Shown: piece after piece, positions 20,162-27,599 of the stretch
How the letters are laid out: every line of letters starts with the position of its first letter
Numbering within the stretch: position 1 is the first letter of the stretch
NCBI GenBank assembly: GCA_026162565.1
Contig: JAOEIQ010000004.1
Span: forward strand, 1 to 64,000
Direction of reading: 5' to 3'
Length of the DNA: 64,000 nucleotides
Source: Flavobacteriaceae bacterium NBU2973
Lineage (GTDB): Bacteria > Bacteroidota > Bacteroidia > Flavobacteriales > Flavobacteriaceae
Program-made: the position numbers and the translations under genes
Notes under the pieces: generated by a model
Database searches by the model: none
What the model was told of the DNA's origin: nothing
Seen by the model: only the letters and a program-made list of their open reading frames with translations

Positions 20162-20187
20162 AGAATATGTCTAAAAAAAGTTAATCA
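20162..20187 (-). pseudogene. Decayed 5' end of a DUF6090 gene
   Basis: On the minus strand a 26-nt stretch reads ATGATTAACTTTTTTTAG and then ACATATTC. Aligned to the paralogue starts (ATGATTAAATTCTTTAG, ACATATTC) it differs by three or four bases, including one extra T that makes a stop. It begins right at the stop of the CxxCxGxG gene and is cut off by the repeat element at 20158. Too short to be functional. Confidence 0.6.
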
Positions 20188-21222
20188 TTAATCCCGATAT
20201 CCTGAACCATTACAAGTTCCGCATGTTATGGGTTTCAATTCAACTTTTGCAGTTTGCTTATAAGTAGTCATTGGTGCTCTACCAGGAACATATTCCAAAA
20301 TTTCCGTCTTAACCAATTGTTTGCGCATATAACCATTATTAGCGCGTCTTTCTTCAAAAGTTCTTACTACCCAAAATCTTCTTTGCACTTCACCTTTTCC
20401 TTTACAAATATGACATCGGAATTTTATTTTTTGTGTCACTTTCTTTTCCGGTTTGCTTGAAATAGAGCGTATGAAAGCTGGCCTACCTTCATCATTTACT
20501 AATTGCTCACTACTAACTAAATTATTGTTAATGAACTTTGAGCAATTAAAAACTCCCTCTATATGAGTTGTTACTACTTTAGATTTATGAGTTTTGTTAG
20601 ATATTATTATTTCATTTTCATCTTTATTTAGATCTAATTTGATATAATATCCATCATTATTAAACTCTCCTGTATATTCATAAAGAAATACACTGCTCTC
20701 ATACTCATAATCCATCCATGGTTCTAGACTATTCATATAATACATCGTCATTTTTTCAAACTGATATTTGCGATCACTACCACTACCATAGTAAGTATAA
20801 GTGCCTTCATTTAAAACATTATCTTCAAAGTATCCTTTAAACATTTCATCAGGACATCTTTCCTCATCAAAATATTGCGGTAATTCACTACCAGAGAGTA
20901 AGGCTTCTTCGAATAATGCATGATGCGAGTTATTGGCTTTGGTATTAAAAATGTATAAAATTGCATTTCCGTTTAACTTTCTGCTTTTAAATTGCCCTTT
21001 AGCATACATGTAGAAATGCGTTCCTTTTGATCTAAAAATGCCTTCACCATTTTCGCAATTTCCTGATAAACACTCAAAGCTTGACCAACTTCTATTATAC
21101 TCATAGATTCTGCTCAAACTTTTTTTAAGTTTTTTCTTACTAAAAAGAACATCAAAGTCTATTTGAGCTGTTAAAGGTTGTGATAAAAACAAAGAGATTA
21201 TTGAGAAATAAATAAGCTTCAT
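20188..21222 (-). CDS. Secreted protein with two CxxCxGxG zinc-binding motifs
   Basis: 344 residues, signal peptide 1-19 (SIISLFLSQPLTAQ). The middle (about 50-230) has short aromatic and Gly segments (NGEGIFRSKG, YMYAKGQFKSRKLNGNAILY, YKGYFEDNVLNEGTYTYYG style) resembling MORN-type repeats. The C-terminal region has CHICKGKG (about 272-279) and CGTCNGSG (about 334-341), the DnaJ zinc-centre motif, about 60 residues apart; these could bind one zinc. It lies in the middle of the DUF6090 array, 51 nt after one paralogue. Function unknown. Confidence 0.8.
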   Translation of the reverse strand: MKLIYFSIISLFLSQPLTAQIDFDVLFSKKKLKKSLSRIYEYNRSWSSFECLSGNCENGEGIFRSKGTHFYMYAKGQFKSRKLNGNAILYIFNTKANNSHHALFEEALLSGSELPQYFDEERCPDEMFKGYFEDNVLNEGTYTYYGSGSDRKYQFEKMTMYYMNSLEPWMDYEYESSVFLYEYTGEFNNDGYYIKLDLNKDENEIIISNKTHKSKVVTTHIEGVFNCSKFINNNLVSSEQLVNDEGRPAFIRSISSKPEKKVTQKIKFRCHICKGKGEVQRRFWVVRTFEERRANNGYMRKQLVKTEILEYVPGRAPMTTYKQTAKVELKPITCGTCNGSGYRD

Positions 21223-21273
21223 AAAATTATTAATTTTTATTGGTCTAGTGTAAAGCTAGTATAATGAAAGAAA

Positions 21274-22017
21274 TTAATCATTCTGTTCCTCTAACAAATT
21301 TAAAACTGCTTCTGTTTTTTTTAGTATGATGTTAAATTCTCTTTTTGTATTCCTGTAGAGATTTGCTTTTAGAGTTCCCCAAGAGTTTAGTTTCATTACA
21401 AGTGCTTTCTTATCAATATTCTCCCAAATAAAATTATTTTGAGGCGTATCTTTAATAAACGAAAATGGGACTTGTATTGGATAAAAACGAACTAAATTTT
21501 CTATTTCATCATAATAATCATTCAAAAAGCCTTGATGTTCTTTAAAACTGGTATTTTGCAAAATTGAGAGTTCATACAATGATGGTTTAATAGCTTCACT
21601 CAACACATCAAGTTTTCCAGAGGTTTTCATAGACTCGTAAGTATTATTATTAAACCCGTTAAAGGTATACACAGGTATATAGATCTCATTTTTTACAAAA
21701 TGTATCAAGGAATCTAGATTGTTGGAGATGCGATTCACTGTTTTTGATTGGTTTTTTAAAATACCATAAGTAGAGTCCATGATGGTCAAAAAATACTTTA
21801 AGTTTGCTACATCAGCTTTAAGGTCTTTTTTTATGGATTCTGTTAATACACGTTCTTCATCTCTAGCCTTCCTATTTTCATTCCAATTATTAACCTGTAG
21901 CGCGATTAATATACCAATAACGACCAGTATTATCTCGCCAATAGCATATTTAAAGTATTTTCCCATTTTATTTTCTTGGATTAGTGAACGGCGAATATGT
22001 CTAAAGAATTTAATCAT
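21274..22017 (-). CDS. DUF6090 family protein (paralogue 3)
   Basis: 247 residues. N-terminus MIKFFRHIRRSLIQENKMGK, one membrane helix about 28-46 (ILVVIGILIALQVNNWNEN), then a divergent helical domain. It overlaps the preceding paralogue by 8 nt (ATGATTAA contains both start and stop), implying translational coupling. Its own end also reads AATGATTAATTTCTTTC, resembling the start of yet another copy. No enzymatic motif. Function unknown. Confidence 0.9.
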   Translation of the reverse strand: MIKFFRHIRRSLIQENKMGKYFKYAIGEIILVVIGILIALQVNNWNENRKARDEERVLTESIKKDLKADVANLKYFLTIMDSTYGILKNQSKTVNRISNNLDSLIHFVKNEIYIPVYTFNGFNNNTYESMKTSGKLDVLSEAIKPSLYELSILQNTSFKEHQGFLNDYYDEIENLVRFYPIQVPFSFIKDTPQNNFIWENIDKKALVMKLNSWGTLKANLYRNTKREFNIILKKTEAVLNLLEEQND

Positions 22018-22780
22018 TTATATTGGCGTTGATCATTTTTAAAGTGTGGTGCAAATAAGTTTCTACGTTCTCATAAGCTTGTAACACAAAAGCTAAGTTA
22101 AGTGCGTGATTATAGACTTGGTTTTCAAATTCAAGCGTTCTTAAAGTTTTATTATAATCTATTGTAAAGTTAGATCGTGTAATCTGGGAAAGATTCCCAA
22201 CACCTTTTAATCGTTGTGGAATAGCCATATTTCTTAAGATGGATTTATTTGTTAAGGAGGGAATTAAATATTTAAACAAATAATCATAATATATCTCAAT
22301 ATCATCTTCTGTGTCGGCTACCATAAACGCCCATTTAGATATTTGTTTTCTTAATTGAGCGTCTTTTATAATGTTCATTGAGCCCGAACTTTTAATTTCA
22401 TCTATTGACGCAGCATTTAAATCAAGTGAATAAAAACCATTGATTATAGAATTGAGTAATACGTCAATTTCGGAAGGATTAACTTTAGAATCACCTTTAA
22501 TGATCTCTAACAATCTTATTGATGATTTATAAGAGTCTGTACTACTTTCATAAATTCTATTATACTCTGCAATGTTTTCGTTAAAATCTGAATGCAAATT
22601 CTTTAATATGGCTTGTTCTTTATTAACCTCGAGTCTTTTATTATTCCAATTATTTACTTGCAACGCTAATAAAATACCTATCATAACTAGTACAATTTCA
22701 CCTATTGCATATTTAAAGTATTTACCCATTTTGTTTTCTTTGATTAGTGAACGGCGAATATGTCTAAAGAATTTAATCAT
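22010..22780 (-). CDS. DUF6090 family protein (paralogue 2)
   Basis: 256 residues with the conserved head MIKFFRHIRRSLIKENKMGK and membrane helix (VLVMIGILLALQVNNWN). The body diverges strongly from its neighbours after about residue 55. The first 40 or so nucleotides are almost identical to paralogue 3. Overlaps of 8 nt at both ends link it to paralogues 1 and 3. Topology: short cytoplasmic head, single helix, probable periplasmic helical domain. Confidence 0.9.
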   Translation of the reverse strand: MIKFFRHIRRSLIKENKMGKYFKYAIGEIVLVMIGILLALQVNNWNNKRLEVNKEQAILKNLHSDFNENIAEYNRIYESSTDSYKSSIRLLEIIKGDSKVNPSEIDVLLNSIINGFYSLDLNAASIDEIKSSGSMNIIKDAQLRKQISKWAFMVADTEDDIEIYYDYLFKYLIPSLTNKSILRNMAIPQRLKGVGNLSQITRSNFTIDYNKTLRTLEFENQVYNHALNLAFVLQAYENVETYLHHTLKMINANIND

Positions 22781-23501
22781 TAGTATCTGGAGCTGTTAAT
22801 TCTAATATTCTTTGTATTTGCTTCTCAACAGTCTCTAATTCTTGACCTTCAGCGAATAATACATTAAGGTAGTTAAGACGAAGATCCACTAAATACTCAA
22901 ATTTTAGATTTTCAAAAATTTTTAGATTAACTCGTGGATCTTTTAGTTTCATGTAAAAATCAACATGACCTGCGAAATATGCATCTAATGGACCGTCAAC
23001 AACATTTTTAGCTAATATTTCATCTTCTTGAAGATCTAAAATAAGATCTGGCCACGAAACCAAGATTTCTCGTAACTCATCGTTAGCAATAATATCTAAA
23101 GATGAGGTGTTGATCAATCCATTAATAGAACCTTGGGATGGGTTAAAAGTCCAAGCATCCATGATATCTAAAACCATAAACCCTAGAGAATCTAAATTTT
23201 CATTTTCAATAATTAGGGGAAACTTTTCTGAAAGCGTAATGCAGGCTTTATACGATTTTTTATGATGAAAAAGCACGCTATCAAGTTGAATCTTGTTTTT
23301 AGTAAACTCTTTATGAATGGATGCTAAAATTGCTTTTTCTTTTGCTGTGTTTTTACGTTGTTCATTCCAGTTATTAATCTGTAACGCAATCAGGATTCCA
23401 ATAACAACAAGCAATATTTCTCCAATGGCATACTTAAAATATTTGGATGTTTTCCCTTCATTAAGAAGGTTTTGACGAATACGCCTAAAAAATTTAATCA
23501 T
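22773..23501 (-). CDS. DUF6090 family protein (paralogue 1, first of the operon)
   Basis: 242 residues. The head is slightly different (MIKFFRRIRQNLLNEGKTSK), followed by the common helix (ILLVVIGILIALQINNWNEQ). The body is divergent, with helical segments such as AKEKAILASIHKEFTKNK. It is the first gene of the 8-nt-overlap series. A short inverted repeat (GCTTACA / TGTAAGC, 23504-23525) lies directly upstream of the start codon and could pair over the initiation region. Confidence 0.9.
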   Translation of the reverse strand: MIKFFRRIRQNLLNEGKTSKYFKYAIGEILLVVIGILIALQINNWNEQRKNTAKEKAILASIHKEFTKNKIQLDSVLFHHKKSYKACITLSEKFPLIIENENLDSLGFMVLDIMDAWTFNPSQGSINGLINTSSLDIIANDELREILVSWPDLILDLQEDEILAKNVVDGPLDAYFAGHVDFYMKLKDPRVNLKIFENLKFEYLVDLRLNYLNVLFAEGQELETVEKQIQRILELTAPDTND

Positions 23502-23569
23502 TAGCTTACAGGTTAGGTTGTAAGCAGGAAATTAAAAGTAGAGATGGTTGATTATATTATATGTTTAAA

Positions 23570-23728
23570 TACCATTTACCAATTGAATTTACAGTAATAA
23601 AACACCCTTTTTTCCTTTCTATTTCAAAATAAAAAGAAACCGTAGCTATGCTATGCTTTAGTTTTCTTTATTATATAAAGAAAAAAATCATCGTTTTCTT
23701 TTACAGTAAATTCAATCAATAAGTGGTA
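23570..23728. repeat. 159-bp element bounded by 28-nt inverted repeats
   Basis: Left arm starts TACCATTTACCAATTGAATT; the right arm (23701-23728) is its complement with 5 mismatches, the core TTGAATTTAC / GTAAATTCAA being exact. The interior is A/T-rich and contains its own partly symmetric segment around AGAAACCGTAGC. It could be a MITE relic or a cruciform. No flanking target duplication is clear. Confidence 0.5.
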
Positions 23729-23750
23729 TAAATGTAAGAAATTGTTACAT

Positions 23751-23784
23751 AAAAAAAGACCAATCGTTAAAATTGGTCTTTTTT
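23751..23784 (-). terminator. asnB terminator
   Basis: AAAAAAGACCAAT, loop, ATTGGTCTTTTTT; perfect stem with T-tract, 24 nt after the asnB stop on the minus strand. Confidence 0.9.
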
Positions 23785-23807
23785 GCTACTAATCAAATAT
23801 ACAACAA

Positions 23808-25472
23808 CTAATACGCATCATCATGAACATTAGCAATGGCTCTTCCTGATGGTTCATTCATGTTTTTAAAAGCTTCGTCCCACTCTAAAGCTGTTGCAGT
23901 ACTACAAGCTACACTTGCTTCCTGCGGTACACTTAATGCAGCAGCATCGCTAGGGAAATGCCCTTCAAAAATAGATCTATAATAATACTCTTCTTTATTT
24001 AGTGGCGTATTTATTGGGAATCTAAATTTAGCATTTGCCAATTGCTCGTCTGTTACTTCTTGCGCTACAATCTCTTTTAAGGTATCTATCCAACTGTAAC
24101 CAACACCATCGCTAAATTGTTCTTTTTGTCTCCAAGCAACACTCTCTGGTAAATAGTCTTCAAAAGCTTTACGAATTACCCATTTTTCCATACGCTCGCC
24201 ATTGATCATTTTATCTTTTGGATTAATACGCATCGCTACATCCATAAACTCTTTATCTAAAAATGGCACACGACCTTCAATTCCCCAAGCCATTAAACTT
24301 TTGTTTGCTCGAAGGCAATCGTACATATGCAGTTTATCTAATTTACGTACTGTCTCTTCATGAAATTCTTGAGCGTTTGGTGCTTTATGAAAATATAAAT
24401 ACCCTCCAAAAATTTCATCGGCTCCTTCTCCAGATAACACCATTTTAATACCCATAGATTTAATAACTCGTGCCATTAAGTACATTGGAGTCGATGAGCG
24501 AATCGTAGTGATATCGTACGTTTCTATATTGTAAATTACATCTTTAATAGCATCTAAACCTTCCTGAATCGTGAATTCTATTTCATGATGAATAGTTCCA
24601 ATATGATCTGCTACTTTTTGAGCTGCAGCTAAATCTGGAGAGCCTTTTAGTCCTACAGAAAAACTATGTAATTGTGGCCACCATGCTTGTTCTTTATCAT
24701 CTGATTCGATACGTCGTTGCGAATATTTTTTTGCGATTGCCGACGTTACAGAAGAATCTAAACCTCCTGACAATAACACACCATAAGGCACATCACTCAT
24801 AAGCTGTCTGTGCACAGCATCTTCTAAAGCTTGTTTTACTGCTTCGATAGATGTTTCATTCTCTTTTACAGCTTCGTATTCTTCCCAATCGCGTTTATAC
24901 CATTTTACAAACTGTCCATCTTTACTAGACATATAATGTCCTGGAGGAAATAATTCTATTTTAGAACAGATACCTTCTAACGCTTTTAATTCTGAAGCCA
25001 CGTAGAAGGTTCCATGCATATCCCAACCAATGTATAGTGGCACAATTCCCATGTGATCGCGAGCAATAAAGTATTCATCCTTTTCAACATCATAAAGTGC
25101 AAAGCCAAAAATACCATTCATATCATCTACAAAGCCAACTCCTTTTTCTTTATATAATGCTAAAATAACTTCACAGTCACTTTGCGTTTGAAATTCATAT
25201 CTACCTTCAAACTGACTACGCAATTCTCTATGGTTATATATTTCTCCATTAGCTGCTAAAACCAGTTTTTTATCCTTACTAAATAAAGGTTGTTTACCTG
25301 AAGCTGGATCTACAATAGCCAAACGCTCGTGAGCCATTACAACTTTTTCATCACTATAAATACCACTCCAATCTGGACCTCTATGACGAATTGCTTTTGC
25401 CATTTCTAATATTTGAGGTCGTATAATTTCACTTTTTTGTTTTAAATCAAACGCACATACAATTCCACACAT
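23808..25472 (-). CDS. asnB: Asparagine synthetase B (glutamine-hydrolysing)
   Basis: Makes asparagine from aspartate, glutamine and ATP. 554 residues, the size of E. coli AsnB. N-terminal Ntn glutaminase domain with catalytic Cys2 (MCGIVCAFD), plus RHRGPDWSG and ANGEIYNHRELR. The C-terminal synthetase domain has the PP-loop GVLLSGGLDSSVTSAIA (about 230-246) and MVLSGEGADEIFGGYLYF. The start at MCGIV is fixed because Cys2 must follow Met. It has its own terminator and is separated from the DUF6090 operon. Confidence 0.97.
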   Translation of the reverse strand: MCGIVCAFDLKQKSEIIRPQILEMAKAIRHRGPDWSGIYSDEKVVMAHERLAIVDPASGKQPLFSKDKKLVLAANGEIYNHRELRSQFEGRYEFQTQSDCEVILALYKEKGVGFVDDMNGIFGFALYDVEKDEYFIARDHMGIVPLYIGWDMHGTFYVASELKALEGICSKIELFPPGHYMSSKDGQFVKWYKRDWEEYEAVKENETSIEAVKQALEDAVHRQLMSDVPYGVLLSGGLDSSVTSAIAKKYSQRRIESDDKEQAWWPQLHSFSVGLKGSPDLAAAQKVADHIGTIHHEIEFTIQEGLDAIKDVIYNIETYDITTIRSSTPMYLMARVIKSMGIKMVLSGEGADEIFGGYLYFHKAPNAQEFHEETVRKLDKLHMYDCLRANKSLMAWGIEGRVPFLDKEFMDVAMRINPKDKMINGERMEKWVIRKAFEDYLPESVAWRQKEQFSDGVGYSWIDTLKEIVAQEVTDEQLANAKFRFPINTPLNKEEYYYRSIFEGHFPSDAAALSVPQEASVACSTATALEWDEAFKNMNEPSGRAIANVHDDAY

Positions 25473-25722
25473 AGCTTATATATTTTTTATCTTTTTTTAT
25501 TACTAATTATGAAACAAATATGAATCCAAACTTTCACAATTAAAACTTAAAAACGTTTATCAATTTCAATTTAAAACTTAAAATAGATTAATAATACTAA
25601 ATTGTAATTTTAAAAACTAAATATTTACTTTTTAATTAAAGATTGTAAACTTTAACAAAAGATGTCGACTGTTAGGAAAACTTTATGAAAATTACTTTTT
25701 AATTTTAAACAAAATAAAAAAC

Positions 25723-26268
25723 ATGAAACAATCTAAATTACTTTCTGCCATTGCTTTTGCATTTATAATGCTAATTTCTTTTAATGTAGAAGCCCAAAAG
25801 TTTGCACCAATAGATAAAAGCCCTATGGATGCTGCTTCTTTTCCTACTAATTGGAGAGATTCAAACAAGTCTATAAAAATTGTATACAGTAGACCTCAAC
25901 TTAAAGGCCGCTCTTTAGATAAGTTAGCTCCAAAAGGTGAAGTTTACAGAACAGGAGCCAACGAAGCAGCTGAATTAACTTTATATACAGACATGAAGTT
26001 AGGAGATACAACTGTTAAAGCTGGTACTTACACGTTTTATGTTATTCCTGGAGAATCTGAATGGACAGCCATTATAAATACAGACCTCAATGTTTGGGGA
26101 TCGTATTTTTATAACGAAGCTAAAGATATAGCGCGTTTAAATGTTCCTGTAAGTCAAGATAACGAATCGCTTGAAGCTTTTTCTATAGCTTTTAATGAAG
26201 GTGATAATGGTGTTGATATGCATATTGGCTGGGGAACAACCAGAGTTAAAGTCCCTTTTACCAAATAG
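25723..26268 (+). CDS. DUF2911 family secreted protein
   Basis: 181 residues, signal peptide about 1-24 (AFAFIMLISFNVEAQ). The DUF2911 core is recognisable: IKIVYSRPQLKGRS, GEVYRTGANEAAELTLYTD, AGTYTFYVIPGESEWTAIIN and VDMHIGWGTTRVKVPF. This Bacteroidota family is periplasmic or secreted with no known activity. Preceded by a 250-nt A/T-rich gap shared with divergent asnB. Followed by a strong terminator shared with queE. Confidence 0.93.
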   Translation: MKQSKLLSAIAFAFIMLISFNVEAQKFAPIDKSPMDAASFPTNWRDSNKSIKIVYSRPQLKGRSLDKLAPKGEVYRTGANEAAELTLYTDMKLGDTTVKAGTYTFYVIPGESEWTAIINTDLNVWGSYFYNEAKDIARLNVPVSQDNESLEAFSIAFNEGDNGVDMHIGWGTTRVKVPFTK

Positions 26269-26298
26269 AGTTAACTACTTTATATTTAGTGTTAAATC

Positions 26299-26332
26299 TA
26301 AAAAGTCTTCAGAGTTTCTGAAGACTTTTTTT
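26299..26332. terminator. Bidirectional terminator between DUF2911 gene and queE
   Basis: AAAAAGTCTTCAGA, short loop, TCTGAAGACTTTTTT-type perfect stem with A and T tails, between convergent stops at 26268 and 26334. Confidence 0.9.
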
Positions 26333-26333
26333 A

Positions 26334-26966
26334 TTAAGGAATATTCAAATATTTATGTGTCTGTAAGGATACTTTCCATTTAGGATTTGCCATAACGTAA
26401 TCTACAATTTGAGGCATCATTTTGTCTCGCTTACTCCATTCTGGCTGCAAGTATAAAATGCAATCGCCATTTACTTGAGCAGCTTGTTCTTCAGCAAATC
26501 TAAAATCGTCTTTATTATAGATAATACATTTAAGTTCATGAGCTTTATCAAAAACTTCTTTTGTAGGTAATTTGTTCTTTTTTGGAGATAAACATATCCA
26601 ATCCCAATCTCCAGATAATTCATAAGCACCTGATGTTTCAATATGTGTATTAACACCTTTAGATTTTAATAGATCTGTAAGTGGTTTCATATTCCACATT
26701 AAGGGTTCTCCTCCAGTGACTACAATTGTATTACTGTATTTTGCAGCATCATTAGCAATTACATCTACAGCAGTTGGTGGATGCAACTCTGGTAACCAAC
26801 TCTCTTTTACATCACACCAATGACAGCCAACATCACAACCTCCAATTCTAACAAAATAAGCAGCAGTACCTTTATAGTAACCTTCTCCTTGAATGGTGTA
26901 GAATGCTTCCATTAGAGGTAATAATTCTCCCTTATCTATCAATGCTTGTCTTTCTCGTCTTGTCAT
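26334..26966 (-). CDS. queE: 7-carboxy-7-deazaguanine synthase (QueE)
   Basis: Radical SAM enzyme converting 6-carboxytetrahydropterin to 7-carboxy-7-deazaguanine, for queuosine. 210 residues. Signature FYTIQGEGYYKG, then the [4Fe-4S] cysteines as GGCDVGCHWCDVKESW (CxxxCxxC), TGGEPLMWN and THIETSGAY. I take ATG at 26966 rather than the TTG at 26975, which lies inside the TATATTTG promoter box. The -7 element ends 7 nt before this ATG, so the message is probably leaderless. Substrate supply fits FolE-derived dihydroneopterin triphosphate (folE at 3484). Confidence 0.95.
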   Translation of the reverse strand: MTRRERQALIDKGELLPLMEAFYTIQGEGYYKGTAAYFVRIGGCDVGCHWCDVKESWLPELHPPTAVDVIANDAAKYSNTIVVTGGEPLMWNMKPLTDLLKSKGVNTHIETSGAYELSGDWDWICLSPKKNKLPTKEVFDKAHELKCIIYNKDDFRFAEEQAAQVNGDCILYLQPEWSKRDKMMPQIVDYVMANPKWKVSLQTHKYLNIP

Positions 26967-26972
26967 AGACCG

Positions 26973-26980
26973 CAAATATA
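26973..26980 (-). promoter_or_regulatory. queE promoter -7 element TATATTTG (leaderless arrangement)
   Basis: Exact TAnnTTTG on the minus strand, 7 nt from its last base to the A of the ATG at 26966. It overlaps the rejected TTG start. Confidence 0.6.
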
Positions 26981-27097
26981 TTAATAAGTGTTCAGTATAC
27001 AGTCAAAGTATGCAGTAATCTAGTGAAACATCTGAAATTTAGCGATTTATAAATATTTTATATTCAAATACTAACATAAATTTAAAGCTTATAAATT

Positions 27098-27541
27098 TTA
27101 TTTAGCAGCAATTACATCAATTTCAATTTTTGCATTAGCAGCTAATCCAGCAGCTGCAAAAGTTGTTCGAGCTGGTTTTTTGGTGAAATACTGAATGTAT
27201 ACTTCATTAAAAGCACTAAAATCATTTATATCACTTAAAATAACTGTACATTTTACAACATTATCTAACGATAAATTATGATGCTCCAAAACTGCTTTTA
27301 TATTATCGATAGTTTGTTTTGTTTCTGCGTGAATGCCACCTTCTACTAAATTTCCTTTTTTATGATCTTTACCTATTTGCCCTGTTAAAAACAGTAAGTC
27401 ATTAGTTTCTACTGCGTCGCTAAAAGGCGCACTTAACCTACTTTCCTCATGAGATTTATGAAAGGTAATACCTTTACTTTGGTTATTACAAGAACAAAAT
27501 ACAATTGATAAAACAAGAATAAGAATGTTATAATTTTTCAT
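27098..27541 (-). CDS. RidA/YjgF-family protein with lipoprotein signal
   Basis: 147 residues. Residues 1-18 are a lipoprotein signal with lipobox IVFCSC. The rest is a complete RidA domain: FSDAVETNDLLFLTGQIG, GGIHAETKQTIDNIKAVLEHH, NVVKCTVILSDINDFSAFNEVY, then the active-site Arg in KKPARTTFAAAGL and AKIEIDVIAA. RidA enzymes hydrolyse reactive enamine/imine intermediates, normally in the cytosol. Here the domain is predicted to be exported and lipid-anchored, so a different substrate is likely. Divergent from the HerA-like gene at 27600. Confidence 0.93.
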   Translation of the reverse strand: MKNYNILILVLSIVFCSCNNQSKGITFHKSHEESRLSAPFSDAVETNDLLFLTGQIGKDHKKGNLVEGGIHAETKQTIDNIKAVLEHHNLSLDNVVKCTVILSDINDFSAFNEVYIQYFTKKPARTTFAAAGLAANAKIEIDVIAAK

Positions 27542-27599
27542 GAATTTTTAGATTTTATAGTTGATTAAAATTACACTATTTTTATGAAAATTTTTAAGA

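Larger units (their letters stand above)
23502..23807. other. Intergenic region with a start-proximal hairpin, a long inverted repeat and the asnB terminator
   Basis: 306 nt without a gene. Contents in order: 7-bp inverted repeat at 23504-23525, a 28-nt imperfect inverted repeat pair at 23570-23597 and 23701-23728 enclosing a poly-A/T-rich middle, and the asnB terminator at 23751-23784. No ORF of note. Confidence 0.6.
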
